Origin: Paenalcaligenes suwonensis
Lineage (GTDB): Bacteria; Pseudomonadota; Gammaproteobacteria; Burkholderiales; Burkholderiaceae_B
DNA length: 64,000 nucleotides
NCBI RefSeq assembly: GCF_011290505.1
Contig: NZ_JAANPV010000011.1
Coordinates: forward strand, 1-64,000
Reading direction: 5' to 3'
Below are positions 25,803 to 34,081 of the stretch, piece by piece; positions within the stretch are counted from its first letter, which is position 1; the number at the start of each line of letters is the position of its first letter. The notes beneath the pieces are model-generated. The model did not search any database, had not been told where the DNA came from, and saw only the letters and a list, made by a program, of their open reading frames with translations. Position numbers and translations under genes: made by a program.

Positions 25803-27957
25803 GGTGAAAAAACGCGTTTTATGGATGGTAGGGGTAAGCGCTGTACTGCTGTCAACCAGCAGTACAGCGCGTTATCCTGACCTGCAGGAATTGCGGGAAC
25901 AAAACCCAGCCTCCGAGCTGGTGGTGCAAGATAGGGCGGGCGTTCCGCTGCAAGCACTGCGCGTGAATTTCCAGCAGCGCCGTGGTGATTGGCTACCTTT
26001 ATCGCAGATTTCTCCCGCTTTGCAGCGCGCTGTGCTGGCCTCTGAAGACCAGCGGTTTTTTGAGCATGGCGGGGTGGATTGGTTAGCGGTGGCGAATGCC
26101 GCGTGGGATCAATTGTGGGATCAGCGTGTGCATAGAGGAGCGTCTACGCTGTCCATGCAGTTAGCCGACTTAATGGGCTTAAGCGAGCGACCAAGCGTGC
26201 AGCGTCGTTCGTGGCAGGGCAAGCTGGATCAAGCCTATGCGGCGTATCAGCTAGAGTCTTTATTTACCAAAGCAGAAATTCTTGAGGCTTACCTAAATCT
26301 AGCGCCGTTTAGGGGTGAGCTAGTGGGCATAGATGCCGTGGCTCGTGTGCTGTTTCAAAAGCAAGCTAGCGCCTTAAATAGTAGTGAAGCAGCCTTGGCC
26401 TCTGTTATGCTGCGAGCGCCTAATGCGTCAGCGTCTGTGTTGCAGCAGCGTGCCTGCGCATTGTTGTTGAGTATGGGTAGGGCAGAACAATGTGGCTCGT
26501 TAGGCTACGTGTTGGCGGCAGCACTATCCAGAATGCAGGCGCCTATGTGGGATCAGCCGCAGTCTGCTCGCCATTATGCGCGGCTTTTGCAGAATCAAGG
26601 GCTGACTACCGACGTATCACAGATCAGAAGTAGTCTAGATGCCTCCTTGCAAGCACAAGCGAATAGGGCTGTAGATAGCACACTGCAAACCTTAAATGTG
26701 GCGCGCGTAAGTGATGCGGCAGTGGTGGTGTTGGATAACCATAGCGGGGAAGTGCTGGCCTATGTAGGGGCCAGTGCAGGCTCTTCGGCGCTGGAGGTGG
26801 ATCATGCGCGAGCAAGGCGTCAAGCAGGTTCTACCTTAAAGCCCTTCTTATATGCTCAAGCCATTGGCGAAAAGCGCTTAACGGCCGCATCACTGTTGGA
26901 TGATTCCCCCTTAAATCTGGCGACGGCTAGTGGGCTTTATGTTCCCCAGAATTATGATCAGCAATTTTCAGGCTGGGTGAGTGTGCGTACGGCACTGGCA
27001 TCATCACTTAATATTCCTACCGTGCGTACGTTGGAAATGGTACAGGTGGAAAGCTTTGCGAACCGTTTACGTGCTTTGGGTTTGCCGTTAGATAAAGCCA
27101 CAGAACATTATGGTTTCAGTTTAGCGCTGGGCAGTGCTGATGTGGATTTGTTATCGTTAACCAATGCCTACAGAGCGCTGGCAAATGGCGGTTGTTATAG
27201 TCCTGTGCGTTTTGTGCCTAGCGAGGCTGCGGCCCCCCTGAACTGCGAGCCGGTTTTAGCGGCAGATGCGAGTTGGGTGGTTGCAGATATATTGGCTGAT
27301 AGGCAAGCGAGGTCCTACACCTTTGGGTTAGACAGTGCGTTAAGCCTACCTTTCTGGGCAGCCGTAAAAACAGGCACCAGTAAAGATATGCGTGATAACT
27401 GGGCTATAGGTTTTAGTGATCGTTACACCGTAGGAGTATGGGTAGGTAATAGCGATGGTTCGCCTATGCGTAATGTGTCTGGTGTAACGGGGGCAGCACC
27501 TATCTGGCATAGCATGATGCGGGCTTTGCACGATAATAATTTATCCATACCGCCTGAGATGCCTGCAGGTGTGGTGGCGCGAGTGATACATTTTGAGGGT
27601 GTACCGGAAGCGGATCGTACCGAGTACTTTTTGGCGGGTACAGAGCAAGAAACAATTCGCTTGGCGACGACAAACACAACTGTTGTTCAGCAAGGGCGGG
27701 CGCGCATAGTGTCGCCTGCATCGGGCAGTATTTTGGCCTTTGATCCAGATATCCCCAGGCAGCATCAATTGTTGCCATTACGCGCTAGGGGAGGGAGTCA
27801 GCTTTATTGGCGTGTAAATGGTCGAGATTTTGACCGTGGTTCAGAAGTATGGTGGCCTGTACAACCCGGTAGGGTTACAGTGGAATTGTTGGATTCGGAG
27901 GGTGTCGTGCAAGATACGGTTACACTGCAAATTCGCGCGCCCATTAATCAGAATTAA
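25789..27957 (+). CDS. pbpC: Penicillin-binding protein 1C
   Basis: Bifunctional peptidoglycan synthase. Residues below are counted from the TTG at 25786. After an N-terminal anchor (about 10-27), the glycosyltransferase domain has catalytic Glu87 in ASEDQRFFEHGG. The transpeptidase has S349-T-L-K352 (GSTLKPF), S-L-N at 407-409 and K528-T-G-T-S. A BiPBP_C domain ends the protein. Several starts are possible (TTG 25786, GTG 25789, GTG 25804), all overlapping or adjoining the end of the alpha-2-macroglobulin gene, so translation is probably coupled; the exact one is uncertain. Works with its neighbour in periplasmic defence. Confidence 0.92.
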   Translation: MKQNKVKKRVLWMVGVSAVLLSTSSTARYPDLQELREQNPASELVVQDRAGVPLQALRVNFQQRRGDWLPLSQISPALQRAVLASEDQRFFEHGGVDWLAVANAAWDQLWDQRVHRGASTLSMQLADLMGLSERPSVQRRSWQGKLDQAYAAYQLESLFTKAEILEAYLNLAPFRGELVGIDAVARVLFQKQASALNSSEAALASVMLRAPNASASVLQQRACALLLSMGRAEQCGSLGYVLAAALSRMQAPMWDQPQSARHYARLLQNQGLTTDVSQIRSSLDASLQAQANRAVDSTLQTLNVARVSDAAVVVLDNHSGEVLAYVGASAGSSALEVDHARARRQAGSTLKPFLYAQAIGEKRLTAASLLDDSPLNLATASGLYVPQNYDQQFSGWVSVRTALASSLNIPTVRTLEMVQVESFANRLRALGLPLDKATEHYGFSLALGSADVDLLSLTNAYRALANGGCYSPVRFVPSEAAAPLNCEPVLAADASWVVADILADRQARSYTFGLDSALSLPFWAAVKTGTSKDMRDNWAIGFSDRYTVGVWVGNSDGSPMRNVSGVTGAAPIWHSMMRALHDNNLSIPPEMPAGVVARVIHFEGVPEADRTEYFLAGTEQETIRLATTNTTVVQQGRARIVSPASGSILAFDPDIPRQHQLLPLRARGGSQLYWRVNGRDFDRGSEVWWPVQPGRVTVELLDSEGVVQDTVTLQIRAPINQN

Positions 27958-28028
27958 CATTTAATCATGTTAGGTAACGTAGTATGCTGCTACACTCCCG
28001 ACATATATTTACTTAGAGAGGAAAAGCC

Positions 28029-28622
28029 ATGTCCGTGAAGCTCTGGATGAGCCGTACCCTTGCTCCAATTGGTTTGTTGGCGTTGGCTGCGTGCCAAACT
28101 GTACCGCAGAAAACGGATGCAGACGCTAATGCACCTACTGCCCCAACTGCGACAGCGCCAGCGGCGTCAGGTCAGCAGCCAGCGGGTGGTGCGCAGGAGC
28201 AAAATGCACAGCAGATGTCCCCAGTACTGATTTTCCTTGCTGATACACAACCTCGTGAAGGTTGGGTAACAGTACAAATTGGTGAAAACAGTAATCTGTA
28301 TCTAGAGCCTGAAGCCTTTTTGGCCTTGGAAGACTTTGTAGGTGTAGAAGCTGGTCGTAGTGAGGCTGGTGATGGCCTGTTGGCATTGGATATGAGCGAG
28401 CAAGCGATTGCTACGACTACTCGAGTCACATCCGCCAACCCAGGTAAACGTCTGGCACTGGTAGTTGATGGCACCTTGTTGGCTGTTCCTGGCTATTCCG
28501 AGCCTATTACCAGCAGCCGTTTGGTATTTATGGTGGGTAGCGAACAAAACGCAGTAACTGCCGCACGCATTATTGCTGGCGATGCAGCACCTGCTCCTAC
28601 ACAAGCTCCAGCCCGCAAATAA
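28029..28622 (+). CDS. Lipoprotein with SecDF P1-head-like domain
   Basis: A 197-aa protein with a lipoprotein signal (LLALAAC, Cys at 22), a Pro/Ala/Thr-rich flexible linker (about 28-62), and a folded domain in which NPGKRLALVVDGTLLAVPGY...VFMVGSEQNAVTAARIIA matches the pattern of the SecDF P1 head subdomain. It is probably an inner- or outer-membrane-anchored periplasmic protein. AGAGAGGAAAAG provides the ribosome site. It is 71 bases after pbpC, so it may be part of that operon. Function not known. Confidence 0.78.
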   Translation: MSVKLWMSRTLAPIGLLALAACQTVPQKTDADANAPTAPTATAPAASGQQPAGGAQEQNAQQMSPVLIFLADTQPREGWVTVQIGENSNLYLEPEAFLALEDFVGVEAGRSEAGDGLLALDMSEQAIATTTRVTSANPGKRLALVVDGTLLAVPGYSEPITSSRLVFMVGSEQNAVTAARIIAGDAAPAPTQAPARK

Positions 28623-28645
28623 CAGGTTGTAGTTCTGTAGTAGTA

Positions 28646-28686
28646 ACAACGCCCCGATGGTGTATAGACGCCACTCGGGGCGTTGT
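28646..28686. terminator. Long hairpin after the lipoprotein gene
   Basis: A perfect 12-bp stem, 28646-28657 with 28675-28686 (ACAACGCCCCGA/TCGGGGCGTTGT), loop of 17. The T-run is poor, so it may act as a weak terminator or RNA-stability element. Confidence 0.6.
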
Positions 28687-28801
28687 GCTATCTGGGCTGT
28701 TTGTTTCCACCTACAAAAAACAATGCTCATGTAAAAAACGCTTGTTCCTTCGTCGTTTGGTTATAAAATGTGCGCATTGCGTATAGTTAATGGAGCTCAT
28801 G

Positions 28802-30094
28802 ATGGCCGTTTCTCAACAAGTGTTTTTGCGCGATGCCATGCGTCGTCTGAATTTAACCAGAGATGTATTTGCAGCCCGTGTGGGTGTAAAGCGCCGTGCA
28901 TTGGATACCTGGTTGTTGCCAGAAGGGTCGCAAGAGTTCCGATCTATGCCTGAAGTGGTGCTGCGTTTCGTGACAGAAATTGTAGAAAACGAATCACTGC
29001 TGAATAAATATGCGCAGAGCGTACAGTCAGGCCCATTGCGTGACCGTATTGCAGTAGGTGGCAAGCACCAATTGCTGTCGGTAGAACAGTTTGGGCGTGA
29101 ATCAGTGGAAGAGCTGTTTCGCGTTGCTGACTTAATGCAGCCTATTGCTAGACGTCAAAAAGTATCCCGCGTGTTAGAAGGTGCGGTGCTAGGTAACCTG
29201 TTTTTTGAAGCCAGTACGCGAACACGTGTGAGTTTTGGTGCGGCATTTTGCCGTTTAGGTGGGTCGGTATGTGACACCACCGGTTTTACCTTCTCTTCCA
29301 TGGCAAAGGGTGAGTCTATTTACGACACCAGCCGTGTAATGAGTGGTTATGTGGATGCGATGGTGATTCGTCACCCAGAGCAAGGTTCGGTGGCTGAGTT
29401 TGCACGTGCTACCAATATTCCTGTGGTGAACGGTGGTGATGGTGCGGGTGAGCACCCTAGCCAAGCATTGCTGGATTTGTACACCATTCTGACCGAGTTT
29501 TCGCGCTTGGGTAAATTGCTGGATGGCGCGCATATCGTCATGACGGGTGATTTGAAATACGGCCGTACTGTGCACTCGTTGTTGAAGTTGTTGGCGTTGT
29601 ACCGTGGCTTGAAGTTCACGTTGATTTCCCCGCTGGGCTTAGAGATGCCAGAGGACATCATTGAGCATGTGGCGAAGTTGAGCAATCACGTCATCGAACA
29701 GTCGCACGATTTAGCGGATGTAAAAGGTGCTGATGTGATTTACGCTACACGTGTACAGAAAGAGCGTTTCTCAGACGAGCAGCTTGAAGGCTATACCGCA
29801 GACTTTCAAGTGTCCAAAGCACTGATCGATCAGTATTGCGATGAAAACGTGATTGTGATGCACCCACTGCCTAGAGACAGCCGCGAAGGAGCGCATGACT
29901 TAAGCGTGGATCTCAACGACGACCCAAGGCTCGCTATTTTCCGTCAAGCGGATAACGGTATTCCGGTGCGTATGGCGATTTTTGCTGTGTTACTGGGGGT
30001 AGAGAACTTGGTGCAGCACTCTATGCGTGATGTGACGTGGAATCCTCCTTCCCACATTGGGCCAGAGGATGCCGTTTTTCACGGTATGTACTAA
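28802..30094 (+). CDS. pyrB: Aspartate carbamoyltransferase, long form with N-terminal helix-turn-helix
   Basis: Catalyses carbamoyl phosphate + L-aspartate to N-carbamoyl-L-aspartate in pyrimidine synthesis. The catalytic part (about 95-430) has the carbamoyl-phosphate site FFEASTRTRVSF, HPSQALLDLYT, the aspartate-loop region and HPLPRD. Residues 1-60 are an extra XRE-like helix-turn-helix (RDAMRRLNLTRDVFAARVG, then KRRALDTWLLP), seen in the long ATCases of betaproteobacteria. With 430 aa it is about 120 longer than E. coli PyrB. Of the candidate ATGs (28790, 28799, 28802), the last has GGAG at the right distance. No pyrI or pyrC is adjacent. Confidence 0.9.
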   Translation: MAVSQQVFLRDAMRRLNLTRDVFAARVGVKRRALDTWLLPEGSQEFRSMPEVVLRFVTEIVENESLLNKYAQSVQSGPLRDRIAVGGKHQLLSVEQFGRESVEELFRVADLMQPIARRQKVSRVLEGAVLGNLFFEASTRTRVSFGAAFCRLGGSVCDTTGFTFSSMAKGESIYDTSRVMSGYVDAMVIRHPEQGSVAEFARATNIPVVNGGDGAGEHPSQALLDLYTILTEFSRLGKLLDGAHIVMTGDLKYGRTVHSLLKLLALYRGLKFTLISPLGLEMPEDIIEHVAKLSNHVIEQSHDLADVKGADVIYATRVQKERFSDEQLEGYTADFQVSKALIDQYCDENVIVMHPLPRDSREGAHDLSVDLNDDPRLAIFRQADNGIPVRMAIFAVLLGVENLVQHSMRDVTWNPPSHIGPEDAVFHGMY

Positions 30095-30096
30095 AC

Positions 30097-30125
30097 AAAA
30101 AGGGCACCTACTGGTGCCCTTTTTT
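30097..30125. terminator. Bidirectional terminator between pyrB and rdgC
   Basis: AAAAAGGGCACC, loop TACT, GGTGCCC and a T-run. Both genes converge on it. Confidence 0.85.
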
Positions 30126-30140
30126 AATCTAGCAAGGTGC

Positions 30141-31043
30141 TTAAACGACTTTCTTTTCGCCACCTAGGGCGTTGAGTAAATCATCAAACAGTTTTGTTAA
30201 CTCAGCAGTCATGAGGGTCATGTCTGAGTTGAACAATTCAGCCTCATCGCCTGCCATCACTTCGTTTTGTTCTTTCAGTACATCCAAAGGCGCTACACGT
30301 TTAAGCTCAAGGCCGTCGGTCAGTACAAACGAAATGCGATCATCCCAAGTGAGTGCCAAACGTGTGCATTGTTTGCCGGACTCAATATGGCGACGCAGTT
30401 CGTCTGGTTCAGCGCTATGACGCACGTAGCGCACCACAGCACGGCTTTCACTGGTAGAGCGCAGTTCGGTATCTTGGTCGATACTGAAATTAGCAGGGGC
30501 TTCGTCTTCCAGTAGCCAAGAGGTCATGGCGGAGCCTGGAGAGAGCTCGGTGTACAGCGGCAACACAGGGAAGGGGTTCAGGCTTTTCGCCAGTAACCCC
30601 ATGACTTCGTCACCCGTTGCAGCCGATGCGGCATCTACCACCAGCCACAGGTTTTTGGAGTCAATCCAGATACGGGTATCACGGGCGATGCTGAACGCAC
30701 GAGGCATTAGCTCGGTGATCACCTGCTCTTTGATTTCTTGCATTTGTTTGCGGCCAGGCTTGTAGCCTTGTTCGGCTTCTAGATCGCGGGCTTTGGCACG
30801 CGCTACCTGATTAATCACCGTACTGGGCAGTAGTTTTTTCTCGCTACGTAGGCAAATTAAGAACTGGTCATTTAATGCATGTACCAAGCCTTCGCCTTCG
30901 CGTGGCGCAACCCAACCTAAGCTCAGAGGATCTTGGCTAGTACCGGGCTGAAAAGCATGTTCTTGCAGTGCTGCTTCTAGCGTGTCTGCAGTGTAGTCCC
31001 ACTCGGGGGAGAGGCGGAAAATTCGTAGATTTTTAAACCACAT
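30141..31043 (-). CDS. rdgC: Recombination-associated protein RdgC
   Basis: A 300-aa DNA-binding ring protein that restrains RecA activity and is linked to replication-fork recombination. The family start WFKNLRIFRLSPEW and the Gly-rich APREGEGLVHALNDQFLICLR segment are evident, as is the C-terminal SDMTLMTAELTKLFDDLLNALGGE. The frame extends to a TTG at 31049, but the ATG at 31043 (MWFKNLR) is the family start. It lies just upstream of and divergent from recA, a functionally sensible neighbour. Confidence 0.93.
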   Translation of the reverse strand: MWFKNLRIFRLSPEWDYTADTLEAALQEHAFQPGTSQDPLSLGWVAPREGEGLVHALNDQFLICLRSEKKLLPSTVINQVARAKARDLEAEQGYKPGRKQMQEIKEQVITELMPRAFSIARDTRIWIDSKNLWLVVDAASAATGDEVMGLLAKSLNPFPVLPLYTELSPGSAMTSWLLEDEAPANFSIDQDTELRSTSESRAVVRYVRHSAEPDELRRHIESGKQCTRLALTWDDRISFVLTDGLELKRVAPLDVLKEQNEVMAGDEAELFNSDMTLMTAELTKLFDDLLNALGGEKKVV

Positions 31044-31398
31044 GTGCAAGTGTCTTTGTTGAGAAAGTAATGCCTGCTATGGGTGCAGGTTAATGAATGA
31101 GATGAATGGATTGTACGCGTATTTTTCAGGCTGTTAGGTGAAAAAGTCCACGCATAGGCATAAAGAGCGGGCTTGTGTTTTAATGGCTGATTTCGTGATT
31201 AGGCGCTGATAGCGCCTTGTCTATACGTAAAATATCGCAGGGCTTAGCGCTGTGTATAGCGTACGCACCGCCAGCACAAGCTTGTATGCTGCAACAGAAA
31301 TACAGACTGTATTAGCTGTGGTGAAATACTGGATATCTGTTTATTTATACAGTATAATATTTTTTTGAATTTCATGCCTCTCTTTGAAGGATACCCCC
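31044..31398. promoter_or_regulatory. Divergent rdgC/recA control region
   Basis: About 355 bases without a gene. The recA promoter and LexA box at its right end are listed separately. The rest is moderately A+T-rich, with no repeat or convincing small gene seen. Confidence 0.6.
31330..31358 (+). promoter_or_regulatory. recA promoter with embedded LexA (SOS) box
   Basis: CTGT-N8-ACAG at 31337-31352 is a perfect match to the LexA consensus. It overlaps the spacer between TGGATA (31330-31335) and a consensus TATAAT (31353-31358). LexA binding would block the promoter, so recA-recX is expected to be DNA-damage inducible. Confidence 0.85.
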
Positions 31399-32487
31399 AT
31401 GGACGATAAGCGCAGTAAAGCGGTATCGGCAGAACGCGCCAAAGCGTTGGCAGCCGCCTTGTCTCAAATCGAAAAACAATTCGGCAAAGGCTCGGTCATG
31501 CGTTATGGCGATAACCAGATTGAGCACGACATTCAGGTTTGTTCTACCGGCTCATTGGGCTTGGATTTGGCGCTAGGCGTAGGTGGCTTGCCACGTGGCC
31601 GTGTGATCGAAGTCTATGGGCCAGAATCCTCCGGTAAAACCACCTTAACCTTGCAAGTGATTGCTGAAATGCAAAAGCTGGGTGGTACATGTGCATTCGT
31701 CGACGCCGAGCATGCTCTGGATGTGCAATATGCCTCTAAGTTGGGCGTAAACCTAAGCGACCTGCTTATTTCTCAGCCAGATACTGGCGAACAAGCCTTG
31801 GAAATTACCGAAGCGCTGGTTCGTTCCGGTTCGGTAGATTTGATTGTGGTTGACTCGGTTGCCGCATTAACGCCTAAAGCCGAAATCGAAGGCGATATGG
31901 GCGACTCCTTGCCCGGTTTGCAAGCACGCTTAATGAGCCAAGCACTACGTAAGTTGACCGCGACTATTAAGCGCGCTAACTGCATGGTGATCTTCATTAA
32001 CCAGATCCGTATGAAAATCGGCGTGATGTTCGGTAACCCCGAAACCACAACAGGTGGTAATGCGCTGAAATTCTACGCCTCAGTGCGTATGGATATTCGC
32101 CGTATTGGTTCCATCAAACGTGGCGACGAAGTGGTAGGTAACGAAACCCGTGTGAAAGTGGTGAAAAACAAAGTGGCGCCACCGTTCAAACAGGCTGAGT
32201 TCGACATCATGTACGGTGGTGGTATTTCCCGCGAGGGCGAGATCATCGACTTGGGCGTACAAGCAGGTATTTTGGATAGAGCTGGTGCATGGTACAGCTA
32301 CGGTAGTACGCGTATTGGCCAAGGTAAAGATAATGCACGTGATTTCTTGCGTGAAAATCCAGCCATGGCTCGTGAAATTGAAAACAAAGTACGCGAGAAA
32401 TTTGGCGTAGCACAAGTTGCTGTGACCGAGTTTGTACCTACAGAGGAAGAAGCTGCTGAAGGTACTGCCGAGCCAGATGCCGAGTAA
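31399..32487 (+). CDS. recA: Recombinase RecA
   Basis: ATP-dependent strand exchange and SOS coprotease. 362 aa; Walker [10 protein letters not shown] (74-82), Walker [11 protein letters not shown], the loop 1 and loop 2 region [25 protein letters not shown] (in two parts), and an acidic C-terminus. The frame extends to 31384, but the ATG at 31399 follows AAGGAT and matches the family start. Preceded by a LexA box and overlapping recX by one base (TAATG). Confidence 0.97.
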   Translation: MDDKRSKAVSAERAKALAAALSQIEKQFGKGSVMRYGDNQIEHDIQVCSTGSLGLDLALGVGGLPRGRVIEVYGPESSGKTTLTLQVIAEMQKLGGTCAFVDAEHALDVQYASKLGVNLSDLLISQPDTGEQALEITEALVRSGSVDLIVVDSVAALTPKAEIEGDMGDSLPGLQARLMSQALRKLTATIKRANCMVIFINQIRMKIGVMFGNPETTTGGNALKFYASVRMDIRRIGSIKRGDEVVGNETRVKVVKNKVAPPFKQAEFDIMYGGGISREGEIIDLGVQAGILDRAGAWYSYGSTRIGQGKDNARDFLRENPAMAREIENKVREKFGVAQVAVTEFVPTEEEAAEGTAEPDAE

Positions 32488-33020
32488 TGTCTGACTGGGA
32501 CGACGAGTTCGAAACGGACCCCGCTGAGCGCGCCGAACGTGCACAACGTAAGGAGCCTCAGGGGCCGTCCCTGAAAGCACGCGCTATAGATTTTCTTTCT
32601 AGGCGCGAGCACTCTAGGCTAGAGCTGCAACGTAAGTTAGCACGCCATAGCCAAGACCCCGATGAAATCACCGAGCTTTTAGATCTACTTGAGCGTGAAA
32701 AGTGGCTGTCCAACACGCGTTTTGCTCAAAGCTTGGTCAGTAGGCGCGCCTCTAAACATGGTACGCAACGCATCGTACAAGAATTAAAACAAAGCGGTGT
32801 GGCCCAAGAAGACATCACCTTACTTGCCGAGGAACTACGCGGAACCGAGTTCGAGCGAGCGGTAGAGGTGTGGTTTAGAAAGTTTGGTCATCTTCCCGAA
32901 GACCAAAAAGCCTATGCCAAACAAGCCCGCTTTTTAGTCTCTAGAGGCTTTGCGCTCAACACCCTACATCGCATTTTAGATGCAGTGAAAGCGGGTGATA
33001 TAGACCTAGACGAGTACTAG
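32487..33020 (+). CDS. recX: Regulatory protein RecX
   Basis: A 177-aa helical modulator that binds RecA filaments and inhibits them. The family repeats of three-helix units are visible (ARAIDFLSRREHSRLELQRKLA at about 31-52; KWLSNTRFAQSLVSRR; RFLVSRGFALNTLHRIL near the end). It shares a base with the recA stop, so it is cotranscribed and SOS-controlled. Its stop overlaps the convergent metR stop by three bases. Confidence 0.93.
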   Translation: MSDWDDEFETDPAERAERAQRKEPQGPSLKARAIDFLSRREHSRLELQRKLARHSQDPDEITELLDLLEREKWLSNTRFAQSLVSRRASKHGTQRIVQELKQSGVAQEDITLLAEELRGTEFERAVEVWFRKFGHLPEDQKAYAKQARFLVSRGFALNTLHRILDAVKAGDIDLDEY

Positions 33021-33946
33021 AAACTTACTGGGTAGGCTTCTTCTATATTGTGTAGTGTGGCAAAGCAGGTTTTTCTGGCCTGTGTTAAGAACGCTTGTAT
33101 GTAATCTGAGTCGTGATCTTCATCACGCACGGCGGCATATAAATTGCGCCATATCCCATGTTCTCCCAGCTTACTCGTACGCAGCCAACCTGAATGCGTG
33201 AACTCAGACAATGCCCAGTTGGGCAGGGCGGTTACCCCTCGGTGGCTAGCGACTAGCTGCATGATCATGGGGGTTAATTCTGCTTGCCGTATATGTAAAG
33301 GTTCTACATCGGCGGGGTCAAGGAATTGCGTAAAAATATCTAACCTATTGCGCTCAACAGGGTAGCTAATCAGTGTTTGGTCGCTAAGCTGCGTGGGCAC
33401 TACATAGCGATACTGCGCTAAGGGGTGGCCAGAGCTGACGGCGAGCACCAACTCGTATCTAAACAGCGGCACGTAATTCACGCCCGGCAAATCTTTGGGG
33501 TCAGAGGTAATTACCACATCCAAATCACCGCGTAGCAGCGCGGGTAAGGGCGCAAAGGAAAAGGCTGCCGATAGGTCTAGGCTAACGTCAGGCCAGTCTT
33601 GTCTGAACGTATCTAGTGCCGGCATCAACCACTGAAAACACGAGTGGCAATCAATGGCTACGTGTAGTCGGCCTGTGCGACCTGACGATAAGCGTTGCAG
33701 TTCACGTTCGGTGTTTTTAATGCGGGGTAAAACATCGTCAGCCAAACTCACAATGCGTAGGGCTGCAGTGGTTAAGCGGGCAGGGCGGGTACGGCGATTA
33801 AGCAGTTTAAGCTTGAGTCTAACTTCCAGATCACGAATTTGGTGTGATAAGGCCGATTGGGTGACATAAAGCCGTTCGGCGGCTTCTTGCAAGCTTCCTG
33901 TGTCGCGTATGGCGCAAAGCGTTTCCAGGTGACGTATCTCAAGCAT
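33017..33946 (-). CDS. metR: LysR-type regulator MetR
   Basis: 309 aa; helix-turn-helix at residues about 3-65 (TLCAIRDTGSLQEAAERLYVTQSALSHQI), followed by the effector domain that in MetR senses homocysteine. Identification rests on its sequence pattern (LEIRHLETLCAI, NRRTRPARLT) and its divergent position next to metE, which MetR activates. ATG 33946 has no strong ribosome site visible. It converges with recX with overlapping stops. Confidence 0.9.
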   Translation of the reverse strand: MLEIRHLETLCAIRDTGSLQEAAERLYVTQSALSHQIRDLEVRLKLKLLNRRTRPARLTTAALRIVSLADDVLPRIKNTERELQRLSSGRTGRLHVAIDCHSCFQWLMPALDTFRQDWPDVSLDLSAAFSFAPLPALLRGDLDVVITSDPKDLPGVNYVPLFRYELVLAVSSGHPLAQYRYVVPTQLSDQTLISYPVERNRLDIFTQFLDPADVEPLHIRQAELTPMIMQLVASHRGVTALPNWALSEFTHSGWLRTSKLGEHGIWRNLYAAVRDEDHDSDYIQAFLTQARKTCFATLHNIEEAYPVSF

Positions 33947-33967
33947 GGCAGTGGTAAACAGTAAACA

Positions 33968-33980
33968 TGAAAATTTCTCA
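33968..33980. promoter_or_regulatory. Probable MetR binding site between metR and metE
   Basis: TGAAAATTTCTCA matches TGAA-N2-T-N2-TTCA except at one position. It lies 22 bases from the metR start and 102 bases from the metE start, the usual location for autoregulation and metE activation. Confidence 0.6.
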
Positions 33981-34081
33981 TTCTAATGATGCTGTATTTG
34001 ATTTTTTTTCATTGAATTGTACAGGCACAATGCATGGGTTGACGAATTTTTACTGCAAACACGACTATGGGTAGGCATCAA

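Noticed and set aside
33947-34081. Cobalamin riboswitch upstream of metE
   Set aside because: The gap is about 135 bases and contains the MetR-type site, with no B12-box sequence seen.
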